From contig CAJTBO010000005.1 in assembly GCA_910573755.1 (NCBI GenBank), positions 62,001-126,000 of the forward strand: DNA of 64,000 nucleotides, written 5' to 3'. Shown piece after piece: positions 16,614 to 26,600 of this stretch. The notes beneath the pieces were generated by a model. The model was not told the DNA's origin. It did not search any database and saw nothing but the letters and a program-made list of their open reading frames with translations. The first letter of the stretch is position 1. Each line of letters starts with the position of its first letter. Position numbers and translations under genes: made by a program. Source of the DNA: Lachnospiraceae bacterium (GTDB lineage: Bacteria > Bacillota > Clostridia > Lachnospirales > Lachnospiraceae).

Positions 16614-17462
16614 ATGGCACTGATTTTGGATCATGTAACATATGAATACGGAAACGGGACAGAGTTGACGGTGCGGGCGTTAAACGATGTCTCTCTGGTG
16701 ATACCGGACGGGCAGTTTATCGGCCTGATCGGGCATACAGGCTCCGGGAAATCCACACTGGTGCAGCATTTAAACGGCCTGCTTACGCCTACCTCGGGGC
16801 ATATCTATTATAACGGGGAAGATATCCACGACAGGGATTTCAGCAAAAAAAAGCTGCGCGGCAGGGTAGGGCTGGTGTTTCAGTATCCGGAGCATCAGTT
16901 GTTTGAGACGGATGTTTTTACGGATGTCTGTTTCGGGCCGAAGAATCTGGGACTGGATAAGAAAGAGGTGCAGCTTCGGGCTTTTCAGGCATTAAAGCAG
17001 GTCGGGCTGCCGGACGATTGCTTTTATCAGCCGCCGTTTGATCTTTCCGGCGGCCAGAAGCGCCGGGCGGCGATCGCCGGGGTGCTTGCCATGAAGCCGG
17101 AAGTATTGGTTTTAGATGAACCTACGGCAGGACTGGACCCGAAGGGCAGGGATGAGATTCTGGACCTGGTGTCATCCCTCCGGGATGAGAACGGGATGAC
17201 GGTCATACTGGTTTCCCACAGTATGGATGATGTGGCGGAGTATGTGGACAGGATCGTTGTGATGGACAGGGGCGGCGTCTGTTTTGATGATACGCCGAAG
17301 GAGGTTTTTAGCCATAAGGAGGAGCTGGAGGGCATGGGCTTATCCGCGCCTCAGGTGACGGATATCATGCATGCTCTGAAAAAAGCAGGGTGGTCTGTGG
17401 ATACCACGGTGACAACGCTCGAGGAGACGAAGAGGGAGATCCTGAAGCGGCTGGCAAGGTGA
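16614..17462 (+). CDS. ecfA2: ECF transporter ATPase A2
   Basis: The second ATPase of the ECF module, 282 residues. Walker A 'GHTGSGKST', 'GLVFQYPEHQLFETDVFTDV' (the YPEHQLFE form is typical of EcfA2), signature 'LSGGQKRRAAIAG', Walker B 'VLVLDEPTAGLDP' and the switch 'LVSHSMDD' are all present. It starts directly after the ecfA1 stop and is followed by ecfT after 35 bases. EcfA1 and EcfA2 form a heterodimer under the EcfT membrane protein; the fixed gene order supports that here. Confidence 0.95.
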   Translation: MALILDHVTYEYGNGTELTVRALNDVSLVIPDGQFIGLIGHTGSGKSTLVQHLNGLLTPTSGHIYYNGEDIHDRDFSKKKLRGRVGLVFQYPEHQLFETDVFTDVCFGPKNLGLDKKEVQLRAFQALKQVGLPDDCFYQPPFDLSGGQKRRAAIAGVLAMKPEVLVLDEPTAGLDPKGRDEILDLVSSLRDENGMTVILVSHSMDDVAEYVDRIVVMDRGGVCFDDTPKEVFSHKEELEGMGLSAPQVTDIMHALKKAGWSVDTTVTTLEETKREILKRLAR

Positions 17463-17497
17463 GGGGAAGGCAGAAAAGGTATTGTAAGGATTAAAAT

Positions 17498-18316
17498 ATG
17501 ATAAGAGATATCACATTAGGACAATATTATCAGACGGATTCCATAGTGCACAGGCTGGATCCCCGGGTAAAGATCGCGGCGACGCTTATCTTTATCTGTT
17601 CCTTATTTGTTGTGGAACAGGCGGCGGGATATGTTGTGGCTGTTCTTTTTCTGGCGGCTGCAATTAAATTGTCCCATGTGCCGTTCCGGTTTATGATACG
17701 CGGCATGCGGGCTATTTTGTTTCTGCTGCTGATCACATTCTTCTTCAATCTGTTTCTGACGCCGGGAGAGGCGGCATTTCAGGTCTGGAAGCTGACGGTC
17801 ACAAAGGAGGGGATCGCGCTGGCGGTGAAGATGGCGGTGCGGCTTTCGCTTCTGATCGTCGGTTCTTCCGTTATGACTTTGACGACTACGCCGAATAATC
17901 TGACGGACGGGCTGGAAAAGATGTTAAGGCCTCTGCAGAAGTGCAAAGTGCCGGTACATGAAGTTGCGATGATGATGTCCATTGCGCTGCGGTTTATACC
18001 GATCCTGCTGGAGGAGACGGATAAGATCATGAAAGCACAGATGGCCAGGGGAGCCTCCTTTGATGAAGGGAATCTGATCCAGAAGGCAAAGAGTATGGTG
18101 CCGCTTTTGGTGCCGTTGTTTATTTCCGCTTTCCGCAGAGCCAATGACCTGGCAATGGCGATGGAGGCGAGATGCTACCGGGGCGGCGAGGGGAGGACGA
18201 AGATGAAGCCGCTGCAGTATAAGGGAAGAGACTACGCGGCTTATCTGATCCTGGCGGTTTATCTGGCACTCTGTATTGTTGCGGGACGGATCGTGCCCTG
18301 GGGGAGTATTTTGTAG
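17498..18316 (+). CDS. ecfT: ECF transporter transmembrane protein EcfT
   Basis: The membrane scaffold of the ECF module, 272 residues, with about five helices. Diagnostic segments are 'LGQYYQTDSIVHRLDPRVKI' at the N-terminus, 'MMSIALRFIPILLEETDKI', and the coupling helices with the 'QMARGA' and 'AMEARCYRGG' motifs, whose Ala-Arg-Gly-type signatures dock on the ATPases. It transmits ATP-driven motion to an exchangeable S component. In related genomes truA follows directly; here a glycosyltransferase remnant lies between. Confidence 0.95.
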   Translation: MIRDITLGQYYQTDSIVHRLDPRVKIAATLIFICSLFVVEQAAGYVVAVLFLAAAIKLSHVPFRFMIRGMRAILFLLLITFFFNLFLTPGEAAFQVWKLTVTKEGIALAVKMAVRLSLLIVGSSVMTLTTTPNNLTDGLEKMLRPLQKCKVPVHEVAMMMSIALRFIPILLEETDKIMKAQMARGASFDEGNLIQKAKSMVPLLVPLFISAFRRANDLAMAMEARCYRGGEGRTKMKPLQYKGRDYAAYLILAVYLALCIVAGRIVPWGSIL

Positions 18317-18323
18317 ATGGACC

Positions 18324-18776
18324 ATGCTGTCGGGAGGAGGCGCAGTGCCTTTTTTCAAAGAGAAATTGTTGGTACAGTGGAACGATCCCACACTGACCTG
18401 TTTTATGGAGAACCGCAGTTTCATGCCGGAACCGGATATTCCGGCGATCCGGGAGATCATGAGTGATGAAGGAAAATATTATGGGATGGCGGTTGAGCTG
18501 ATGAATCAGTATCAGCTGCTGATCTATCTGGGGGTATTGTTTTACTGTATTTCGGCATTCAGGTGCAGGGAGCCTTTTTATCAGTTGCTGCCGCTTATCG
18601 TGGTATTTGGGGGATGTCTTTTTACGCTGATCTGGGAGGCAATGGCAAGGTATGTTTTTCCCTATTTTATTTATATGGTGCCGCTTTCAGCCATCGGATG
18701 GGGATATATGGTGTTGCTGCTGAGAAAGGTGCGGCTGATCAAAAGGGGAACAGTGAAGGCGGGGGAACCTGTCTGA
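18324..18776 (+). pseudogene. C-terminal remnant of an integral-membrane glycosyltransferase
   Basis: An open stretch of about 150 codons that resembles only the C-terminal end of GT39/PMT-type membrane glycosyltransferases of Clostridia: 'FFKEKLLVQWNDPTLTCF', then three hydrophobic helices with 'LFTLIWEAMARYVFPYFIYM'. The many N-terminal helices and the catalytic acidic loop are missing. The frame is open back to 18276 inside ecfT, but there is no good ribosome binding site. It is most likely the 3' stub of a deleted gene caught between ecfT and truA. A short functional membrane protein cannot be fully excluded. Confidence 0.55.
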
Positions 18777-18811
18777 TCTGAAAGAACCGGGAAGCAGGAG
18801 CGGATAAACAT

Positions 18812-19573
18812 ATGCAGGAGAAAAAGAGAGTGTGTCTGCGCGTGGCATATGACGGGACCGCGTACCGCGGCTGGCAGGTGCAGAATAATGCGAGGACGAT
18901 AGAAGGAGAATTAAATAAGGCGCTGCAGGAAGTGACAGGAGAAGAGATACAGGTCATCGGCGCCAGCAGGACGGACGCAGGGGTGCACGGCCTGTGCAAT
19001 GTGGCTGTATTTGATACGTTATCCCGGATACCCGGTGAAAAGTTTTCCTATGCGCTGAACCAGAGGCTTCCGGAGGATATCAGGGTGCGGGAGTCGGGGG
19101 AGGTGCCCTGTGATTTTCATCCGAGACGCTGCAAAAGCAGAAAAACCTATGAGTACCATATCTTTAATTCGGCATTTCCGAATCCGGTAAGGCGGCTGTA
19201 TTCCCATTTTACGTATGTGCCGCTGGATATAGAGAAAATGAGGCAGGCAGCAGGATATTTTCCGGGGGAACAGGATTTTGCCAGCTTTTGCAGCACGGGG
19301 AGCCAGGCGGAGACGACTGTCAGAACGATCTATGAACTGGAGGTGGAAAAAGAGGGGGAGGAGATCGTGATCCGTGTTACGGGAAGCGGTTTTTTATATA
19401 ATATGGTGCGTATCATTGCGGGGACGTTGATGGAGGCTGGCTGCGGACGACTGGAACCGGAGGCGGTCAAAAGGGTCATAGAGGCAAAAGACAGAGCTGC
19501 GGCAGGGCCTACCGCGCCTGCCTGCGGACTGATTTTAACGGGACTTATTTATGAGGATGCGGATATAAACTGA
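18812..19573 (+). CDS. truA: tRNA pseudouridine(38-40) synthase
   Basis: TruA converts uridines 38-40 of the anticodon arm to pseudouridine. The 253-residue protein has the N-terminal 'VAYDGTAYRGWQVQ', the catalytic aspartate Asp55 in 'GASRTDAGVHG', 'SRKTYEYHIFN', 'DFASFCSTGSQAETTVRTI' and the C-terminal 'GSGFLYNMVRIIAGTLMEAG'. These are family hallmarks. It sits in the usual Clostridia neighbourhood between ecfT and rplM. A weak ribosome binding site (AGCAGGAGCGG) precedes the ATG. A strong new promoter lies between it and rplM. Confidence 0.96.
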   Translation: MQEKKRVCLRVAYDGTAYRGWQVQNNARTIEGELNKALQEVTGEEIQVIGASRTDAGVHGLCNVAVFDTLSRIPGEKFSYALNQRLPEDIRVRESGEVPCDFHPRRCKSRKTYEYHIFNSAFPNPVRRLYSHFTYVPLDIEKMRQAAGYFPGEQDFASFCSTGSQAETTVRTIYELEVEKEGEEIVIRVTGSGFLYNMVRIIAGTLMEAGCGRLEPEAVKRVIEAKDRAAAGPTAPACGLILTGLIYEDADIN

Positions 19574-19642
19574 AACAGCGGGCCGAAAGAATATAAAACC
19601 GGAAAAAAGCGCCGGAAATACAAGATTTTTTGGAAATCCGGC

Positions 19643-19671
19643 TTGACATATAAATACCGGAAATATATAAT
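19643..19671 (+). promoter_or_regulatory. Strong promoter of rplM-rpsI
   Basis: A consensus TTGACA (19643-19648), a 17-base spacer and TATAAT (19666-19671). Confidence 0.9.
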
Positions 19672-19677
19672 GTTTAA

Positions 19678-19849
19678 TTGTGACAACACTTTTCTAAGGT
19701 TTGCCAAAGCCCCGGTAAACCGGCGGAAACGAAAGACGGATCGGTTCTTTGTGAACAGTATGCGGCCCGGACATCCGCAGAAAAAAAACAGAAAGAAGAT
19801 CCGGCATAAGAGAAGTTTTTTGAGTGACTTGATTTTATATGGAGGAAAC
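19678..19849 (+). other. Long 5' leader of rplM, possible autoregulatory element
   Basis: About 175 bases separate the predicted transcription start from rplM. The leader contains short complementary segments (for example CCCCGGTAAACCGGCGG near 19713-19729) and could hold an L13-type ribosomal leader. I could not match it base by base to a known leader, so this is only a candidate. Confidence 0.35.
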
Positions 19850-19852
19850 ATG

Positions 19853-20281
19853 ATGAAAACATTTATGGCAAGTCCTGCTACAATCGACAGAAAATGGTAT
19901 GTAGTGGACGCTACAGATAAGACACTTGGACGTATGGCAGCTGAGATTGCTAAGGTGCTGAGAGGAAAAAATAAGCCGATCTTCACACCTCATATGGATA
20001 CAGGCGATTATGTGATCGTGGTAAATGCTGAAAAGATTAAAGTGACCGGTAAGAAAATGGATCAGAAGATTTATTATCATCATTCCGATTACGTTGGTGG
20101 TATGAAAGAAGCTACATTAAAAGAGAAACTGGCTAAAAAGCCTGAAGAAGTGATTGAACTTGCTGTTAAAGGCATGCTTCCGAAGGGACCTTTAGGGAGA
20201 CAGATGTACAAAAAGCTTTTTGTTTATGCAGGCCCGGAACACAAACACGCTGCACAGAAACCTGAAGTATTAACATTTTAA
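19853..20281 (+). CDS. rplM: 50S ribosomal protein L13
   Basis: The protein is 142 residues, the standard L13 length, from the ATG at 19853. A second ATG at 19850 is in frame, but GGAGG (19841-19845) is better placed for 19853 and gives the exact family length. Hallmarks are '[16 protein letters not shown]', '[19 protein letters not shown]', '[14 protein letters not shown]' and '[16 protein letters not shown]'. It is transcribed with rpsI 28 bases downstream. Codon choice is strongly biased. Confidence 0.97.
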   Translation: MKTFMASPATIDRKWYVVDATDKTLGRMAAEIAKVLRGKNKPIFTPHMDTGDYVIVVNAEKIKVTGKKMDQKIYYHHSDYVGGMKEATLKEKLAKKPEEVIELAVKGMLPKGPLGRQMYKKLFVYAGPEHKHAAQKPEVLTF

Positions 20282-20309
20282 CCAAAAGGACTGAAAGGAG
20301 AAAAGTAAA

Positions 20310-20708
20310 ATGGCTAAAGCAGCAAACAATTTTTACGGTACAGGTAGAAGAAAAAAATCAATTGCCAGAGTTTATTTAAAACCCGGCAAAGGAAATATTA
20401 CAATCAACAAACGTGACATCAACGACTATTTTGGTCTTGAGACATTAAAGGTTATCGTTCGTCAGCCGCTGACACTGACGGAGACAGTGGATAAATTCGA
20501 TGTAGTTGTGACAGTAAAGGGCGGCGGTACAACAGGTCAGGCGGGCGCTGTCAGACACGGCATCGCAAGAGCGCTTCTGACAGTAGATAATGACTACAGA
20601 CCGGCTTTAAAGAAAGCAGGTTACCTGACAAGAGATCCTCGTATGAAAGAGAGAAAGAAATACGGTCTCAAAGCAGCGAGACGTGCGCCGCAGTTCTCAA
20701 AGAGATAA
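20310..20708 (+). CDS. rpsI: 30S ribosomal protein S9
   Basis: The protein is 132 residues. '[18 protein letters not shown]' opens the conserved core, '[20 protein letters not shown]' is the central motif and '[17 protein letters not shown]' is the basic C-terminal tail that reaches the P-site tRNA. GGAGAAAAG lies before the ATG. It forms the invariant rplM-rpsI pair and ends on a weak terminator. Confidence 0.98.
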   Translation: MAKAANNFYGTGRRKKSIARVYLKPGKGNITINKRDINDYFGLETLKVIVRQPLTLTETVDKFDVVVTVKGGGTTGQAGAVRHGIARALLTVDNDYRPALKKAGYLTRDPRMKERKKYGLKAARRAPQFSKR

Positions 20709-20761
20709 CTTTGCAGAATTTTTTCATGAGTCAGGCAAACGAAATATCAATTATGGATATC

Positions 20762-20793
20762 AATCCCCGGAATCAACAGATTTTGGGGATTTT
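20762..20793 (+). terminator. Terminator-like hairpin after rpsI
   Basis: AATCCCC (20762-20768) pairs with GGGGATT (20785-20791), followed by TT and a mixed T-rich stretch. The stem is short, so read-through is possible. Confidence 0.6.
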
Positions 20794-20889
20794 GTCTGCT
20801 GTTAGTGTAATGTCTGGGACATGGGGACCTTTGTAAAATTTTGCCGGAAAAGAAAAATGTGCATTATCAGTTGCCTGTAGGGCGACATT

Positions 20890-20917
20890 TTGTTAAAATA
20901 GGAATGTACATTATAAA
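20890..20917 (+). promoter_or_regulatory. Promoter of the secreted-protein pair
   Basis: TTGTTA (20890-20895), a 16-base spacer and TATAAA (20912-20917), followed closely by AAAGGAGG and the ATG at 20938. The leader would be only about 15 bases. Confidence 0.55.
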
Positions 20918-20937
20918 ATTAAAGGAGGAGAAACTTT

Positions 20938-22560
20938 ATGAATTTAAAATGTGTACGCACACTGGCTGCGGGCATTCTTTCCGTTGCTGTGCTGGTATTA
21001 TCCGGTGCGGCGGGAGATGGCGCAGGCAAAGTACAGGCGGCGGGATCGGGCATGGCCGTTACGGCAGCAATCAGCGGTACGGATGTACATGTGTCGGCAA
21101 GCGCGGCAAAGGCGCCTGCAAGCGATGATGGCATGCTCTATTTATTTGCAGAGCCGGTCTATTCCGACACCATCACTACAAACGCGCTGGCAAGCGCACC
21201 TGTGGGGGCAAACGCGGCATTTGTGACGCCTCTGAATGCGAACAGTGCAGATTCCAGACTGTATTCCAAATTTATTGTGGCAGCCCTTCAGGGCGGACAG
21301 TATGTACCGTTAAATACGGGGGCATACATCATCAACCCGGAAGCGATCGCTAATAAGACTTTTGGAAGAACCGCGACAGGCAAGAAGGGGCTGATCATTG
21401 ATCCGTCCAAGTTAAATAACGGTGAGATCACTGATCTCGGCGTAAAACAGACGGCGCTCGTACTTCCGGTGAGCAAATTTATCGGACCTACAGAGGATTC
21501 TGTTTATCCTACGATCAATTATACTTATAACGGAAGAAGCTATCAGTTCAACGGTCTTGCTGTGGCGGAATATGATAATATTTTCAGCAAGCTTACAGGG
21601 ATGGGGGTTCAGATCACGGCACAGTTGTTGAATCCCAATAACGGAAGGGCACCTCAGCTGATCCATCCGCTTGCAAGGGACGGCTTCTCCTGTCAGTATT
21701 ATGTGTTCAATACGGCAGAGAAAGACGGGGCGGAATATCTGGAAGCTACAGTGGCTTTCCTTGCCGAACGTTATTCTGACGGGACACACGGCAGAGTAGA
21801 TAACTGGATAGTCGGCAACGAAGTAAACAAGAGACATGAGTGGAACTATGTGGCGATCAACGATCTGAACGCTTATGTAAATGAATATGCGGAAGGATTC
21901 CGTATCTGTTATAATGCGATCAAAAGCAGAAATGCGAATGCGAATGTTTACATCTGCATGGATCAGCAGTGGGACCGCAACCGGCCGGAAGCAGGTAAAT
22001 ATGACAGCAAGGATTTCATCGATTCCTTCAATGCGATCGTTTCCGCAGGCGGCAACATCGACTGGGGCCTTGTGAGTCATCCTTATCCCGTACCGCTTAC
22101 ATGGGCGGCATACTGGACGGGCGATGCATACTACAAAAATCTTGTAAAACATAATGTGAGCACTGCTTATATGACGATGGAAAACATCGAAGTGATGACG
22201 GACTATATGTGCAGCCCGCAGCTTCTTTCGCCGACCGGGCAGGTTCGTTCCATCCTTCTGACGGAAGTAGGCTATACGACAACGCAGGGCGACGACTACG
22301 CATGTGCGGCTATGGTACTCGGTTATCAGCAGGCGGCAAATAACCAGCATATCGACGGCATGATCATGGCAGGACAGACAGACCATCCCGTGGAGATCGC
22401 CCAGGGACTTGCGCTTGGCCTTAACAATGTGGACGGCAGTCATAAAGGCACTTATGAGTGCTTTAAGCAGCTTGACGGGCCAAATGCCGGAACTTACATC
22501 CAGAATGCACTGGCTCTTCGCGGCGCATCTGATTTAAGTCAGGTTGTATATCCCAGATAA
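20938..22560 (+). CDS. Secreted DUF5722-type glycosidase-like protein
   Basis: A 540-residue exported protein. A signal peptide covers about residues 1-36 ('LAAGILSVAVLVLSGAAG...VQAAG'). A beta-rich N-terminal region of about 140 residues follows. The rest looks like the DUF5722 family, thought to form a glycoside-hydrolase-like TIM barrel. Candidate catalytic acids are the glutamate in 'WIVGNEVNKRHEWNY' (position of a clan-A acid/base 'NE') and that in 'ILLTEVGYTTTQG' (position of a nucleophile at the end of a strand). The substrate is unknown. It is followed after 40 bases by a secreted SGNH hydrolase, which suggests that the pair acts on a surface or dietary polysaccharide. The family name is from memory of motif patterns, so moderate confidence. 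Confidence 0.7.
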   Translation: MNLKCVRTLAAGILSVAVLVLSGAAGDGAGKVQAAGSGMAVTAAISGTDVHVSASAAKAPASDDGMLYLFAEPVYSDTITTNALASAPVGANAAFVTPLNANSADSRLYSKFIVAALQGGQYVPLNTGAYIINPEAIANKTFGRTATGKKGLIIDPSKLNNGEITDLGVKQTALVLPVSKFIGPTEDSVYPTINYTYNGRSYQFNGLAVAEYDNIFSKLTGMGVQITAQLLNPNNGRAPQLIHPLARDGFSCQYYVFNTAEKDGAEYLEATVAFLAERYSDGTHGRVDNWIVGNEVNKRHEWNYVAINDLNAYVNEYAEGFRICYNAIKSRNANANVYICMDQQWDRNRPEAGKYDSKDFIDSFNAIVSAGGNIDWGLVSHPYPVPLTWAAYWTGDAYYKNLVKHNVSTAYMTMENIEVMTDYMCSPQLLSPTGQVRSILLTEVGYTTTQGDDYACAAMVLGYQQAANNQHIDGMIMAGQTDHPVEIAQGLALGLNNVDGSHKGTYECFKQLDGPNAGTYIQNALALRGASDLSQVVYPR

Positions 22561-22600
22561 TCGGATGTATCAATAATATATAGTATAACTGGAGAAAAAT

Positions 22601-23593
22601 ATGAAACAGAAAATGGCGGTGCTGCTTGGAGGAATAACGGTCCTGATCGGATGTTTCTTCGGAGCAGGAAAACAGGTGTATGCAAAAGAGGCCCTGCCGG
22701 GAGGCGGGGAGAGTGCAGCAGGAGATACTGCGGTAAATATGACTGCTTATACGGCATATCTGACGATAAAGGAAGATACGCAGGTGTATGCCGGGCCCGG
22801 GGAGGGCTATACGCCTGTCGGCATATTGTGCGAAGGGCAGCCCGCTATTTCCGTTGCAAGGACGAAGGACGGCTGGCTGCAGATTTATTATATCGGCATT
22901 CCGGCGTATATCCACGAAAATGTAACGGCAGAATACAAAACTCCGGAACCTGTGCTCTGGCAGAATGTAGAGATTCAGGGAGATATTAAGATCAACGCGC
23001 TGGGAGATAGTTTTACCTACGGGGACAAACTGAAAAACAGGAACTGGGCTTATCCCAATATAGTCAGCGAAAAGTGCGGCGCTGCGGTTTTAAATGGGTA
23101 TGGCTTAAACGGTTCCTGCGTGGCGGGAATGAATCCCGGTAAACTTCTCGACCGCTATCCGGAGATGGGGCGGGACGCGAATCTTATACTGGTGTTTGGC
23201 GGAACTAATGATTATGCCGGAGCCGGAAAAAGCGGTACGCCGCTGGGGGCATTCGGAGATATGACCGGAGCAACCTTCTATGGAGGGCTGAATCTGATGA
23301 TGTGCGGTTTAAAACAGATGTATCCGGACGGTGAGATCGTGTTTATGACGCCGGTAAGGCGCTGGGGATATACGCGGAATAATAAAAACGGTTATAATCT
23401 GGCGCAGTATGCAGCGGCGATTCAGGAGATGGCAGCTTTCTGGGGAATCCGTGTGATCGATCTGTACAATGAACCGGGGCTGGACTTTGCGGGGAAGCAG
23501 GCGTCCTGCCTTGTGGATGGACTGCATCCAAATAGAACAGGGCATGCATTGATCGGTGAGAGTGTGTACCGCAGATTGTTTGAAAATCCATAA
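22601..23593 (+). CDS. Secreted SH3-domain SGNH/GDSL hydrolase
   Basis: A 330-residue exported esterase-like protein. A signal peptide (1-28) is followed by a bacterial SH3-like domain (about 48-108, 'YLTIKEDTQVYAGPGEGYTP' and 'DGWLQIYY') and an SGNH hydrolase domain (about 125-328). Block I is 'ALGDSFTYG' with the nucleophile Ser; block III is 'FGGTNDYAG' with the oxyanion Asn; block V is 'DGLHPNRTGH' with the catalytic Asp and His. The SH3 domain suggests cell-wall or polysaccharide binding, and the catalytic domain fits removal of acyl groups such as acetyl esters. It shares a promoter with the preceding DUF5722 gene and ends at a bidirectional terminator. Confidence 0.88.
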   Translation: MKQKMAVLLGGITVLIGCFFGAGKQVYAKEALPGGGESAAGDTAVNMTAYTAYLTIKEDTQVYAGPGEGYTPVGILCEGQPAISVARTKDGWLQIYYIGIPAYIHENVTAEYKTPEPVLWQNVEIQGDIKINALGDSFTYGDKLKNRNWAYPNIVSEKCGAAVLNGYGLNGSCVAGMNPGKLLDRYPEMGRDANLILVFGGTNDYAGAGKSGTPLGAFGDMTGATFYGGLNLMMCGLKQMYPDGEIVFMTPVRRWGYTRNNKNGYNLAQYAAAIQEMAAFWGIRVIDLYNEPGLDFAGKQASCLVDGLHPNRTGHALIGESVYRRLFENP

Positions 23594-23600
23594 AAAACAA

Positions 23601-23651
23601 AAAGGGGGCATGACAGCACGGTGTGGAAAACACCGGCAGTCATGCCCTTTT
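23601..23651. terminator. Bidirectional terminator between convergent genes
   Basis: GGGCATGAC (23606-23614) pairs with GTCATGCCC (23639-23647), with an inner stem CGGTGT/ACACCG. The plus side is followed by TTTT and the minus side by T-rich sequence (AAAAACAAAAA on plus), so it serves both the SGNH gene and the hybrid kinase gene. Confidence 0.88.
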
Positions 23652-23654
23652 AGA

Positions 23655-26600
23655 TCAGGTATCATTTTCAGCACCCAATACCTCATCCAAAGTACTGATC
23701 AATTTATCAATATCGATAGGTTTTGCGATATGTCCGTTCATACCGTTTCGCAGAGCTTCTTTCTTATCTTCCTCAAAAGCATTGGCAGTCATGGCAAGAA
23801 TGGGAACGGAGGAGAGCGTTTCATCCTCGAGCTTCCGGATAGCTCTGGTAGCCTCATGTCCGTTCATCACCGGCATCTGGATATCCATCAATATTACCTG
23901 ATAATGTCCGGGGGCGGAGTTTTTCAGCATATCGACGGCAATCTGTCCGTTTCCTGCAATCTCCACGGTAAATCCGGCCTCTTCCAAAATAGCAAGGGCG
24001 ATCTCCTGATTCAGTTCATTGTCTTCCGCCAGAAGGATACGCCCGCTGCGGAGGCCTTTCTGCATCTCTGCATCTGCTTTGCATATCTTATCAGCGTTTA
24101 CGATGGAGTGAAGACACCTGCGAAGTTCGGAGAAGAACAGAGGCTTGCTGCAGAATGCAGTCACGCCTGCGGCTCTGGCTTCGTCTTCGATATCGCTCCA
24201 GTCATAAGCGGTGAGGACGATGATAGGCACATCCTCACCCATTTCCTTGCGGACTCTTCTGGCAACTTCTACGCCGTTCATATCAGGCAGGAGCCAGTCG
24301 ATGATATAGACGAAATAGCGGTCGTCCCTCATAACCGACTGACGGGTGCGTAAAACAGCCTCCTTTCCGGAGAGAGTCCATTCCGCCCGCAGTCCGATCT
24401 GCTGCAGCATGGTAGTCACGCTGTCGCAGGTGTTGAAGTCATCATCAACAACCAGCGCCCTGAAGCCCTTCAGTTCGGGAATATCCTGTGCCTCTTTTTC
24501 CCCGGTACTCAGACGGAGAGCAAGAGAAACCACACATTCCGTGCCGACATTCTGTGTACTTTTTACGGTGATGACACCGTTCATCATATCAACGATATTT
24601 TTCGTGATAGCCATGCCGAGGCCGGTACCCTGAATGCCACTGATCGTGGAGTTGCGCTCCCTCTCAAAAGGTTCAAAAATATGGGAGACAAATTCGCTGC
24701 TCATGCCGATACCGGTGTCTTTGACATGGAATTCATAGTTTGCAAAACCGGTCAGCGTTTCGGCTTTCTCAACTACTTTCAGGCTGACCATACCGCCGGT
24801 CGGCGTATATTTTATGGCATTGCCGAGAAGGTTTAAGAGAACCTGGTTGAGCCGCAGCCTGTCACAGCATATTTCTTCGTGGCGGATATCGACGGCATCC
24901 ATATAAAGATCCAGCTGTTTGGAATGGACATCTCCCTGAATGATATTGCGCAGTTCATGAAGAATATCCGGCAAACTGCAAGGTTCCTCCTCCAAATGGA
25001 TCTTTCCGCTTTCGATATGGCTCATATCGAGAATATCATTAATAAGACTGAGCAAATGGTTGCCGGAGGTCATGATCTTTTTCAGATATTCCTCTACCTG
25101 ACTCTGTTGGTCGATATGTGTGATCGCCAGAGTCGTAAAACCGATGATAGCGTTCATCGGTGTGCGGATATCGTGGGACATATTGGAGAGGAAAGTGCTC
25201 TTTGCCTTGCTGGCGCGGTTTGCCTGAGCAAGCGCATCCTCTAACAGTTCCTTTTTCTCACGCTCGCTTCTGGTCTCCTCATCGATACTGCGGAAACCGA
25301 GAACAATGCTGTGATTTGTTTCCCAGTCGCCCGCCCGGGCAACTTTTGCCTGAAAATAACGCAGTGTGCCGCAGCAGGTGGTGCGGAAGTTGATGAAAAA
25401 GATCAGTTTATCAGAAAGCATCTCCTCTAAGCGTTTACATGAGAGCGCCTTTCGCAGAGCGTCTTTATCCTCTTCATAAACACCGACCTCTATGTAGCGG
25501 TCTATGCAATCTTCAAGAGAGAGGTCATCTCCGGAAAAGATGGATTCCAGTATGCCTTTTTTACATTCGCCGCTCCGAAGGGCGACGCCCTTTCCGGTAT
25601 CTAGATCAAAAGAGCAGACAAGATTATATTCCACACAAAGGGCGTAGATCAACTCCATCTGGCGCCGCTCGGCTTCCAGCCTTGCCTGTTCTTCCCGGGT
25701 TTTCTGGGCGGTACAGTCAAGGAGATAGCGCTGATACAATAAATTTCCGTTTTCTTCTATAATCTTGATATTGCCCATGACATGCAGGACTTTTCCGTCT
25801 GCATGACGGACGCTGTATTCAATGCTGACACTGTCCCCGACATTTGACAGGGAACGGATCTTATCCTGAAGTTTTTCTCTGTCCGATGCAAAAACAGTAG
25901 GTGCTACAAGATCGAATCCGTCCTGCATCATATCCTCGGCGGATTCATATCCCAGAATTTCCAGTGCTGCCGGATTGATGCTGATGATCCGGGAGCCGTC
26001 CAGAGAATGGCACATAATGCCGCATTCCATTGTAGTAAAGAGCATTTCGAGCGTCTGGTTCTTCCGGATGAGTTCCCGGGCGTAGGCCTGTTCCTTTGTC
26101 ACATCGATCGCAAGGCCGATCGTACCCATAACACTGCCGTCGAGATTATACAACGGGGACTTGTAGGTGGAAAGAGTCCGCATTCCTTCCCCGGTCTGAA
26201 TGATCTCTTCAGAGATATAGGTTTTTCTGGTTTCCATAACGACGCGCTCGGACTCAATACATGCCGGATCATCCTGTTCCACATCCCATATATAGGCGTG
26301 GCCTCTGCCTTCCACCTGGGTTTTGCTCTTCCCGACTGTTGCGCAGAAGCTGTCGTTTACTTTTTCGTGAATACCGTTTTTATCTTTAAACCAGATCAGA
26401 TTGGGAGAGCAGTTGATGGCGCACTCCAGATAATGGCTGGTCTGCCAGTAGTCTTTGCGGACCTTACAGTCCTGCTGCCAGCGGAGAAAATGAAAACGCA
26501 GTTCCGCTTCGGAAACAGGAAGAGTCCAGATATCTGCAATTTCCGGGAAAAGATCTGTCAGATGTTCCACCTGGTCTTTTTGTGCCAGAACGATAAGCTG

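Noticed and set aside
21412-22443. A 343-codon minus-strand frame opposite the DUF5722 gene
   Set aside because: It is a shadow of a gene with signal peptide and ribosome binding site on the plus strand; no start signal of its own.
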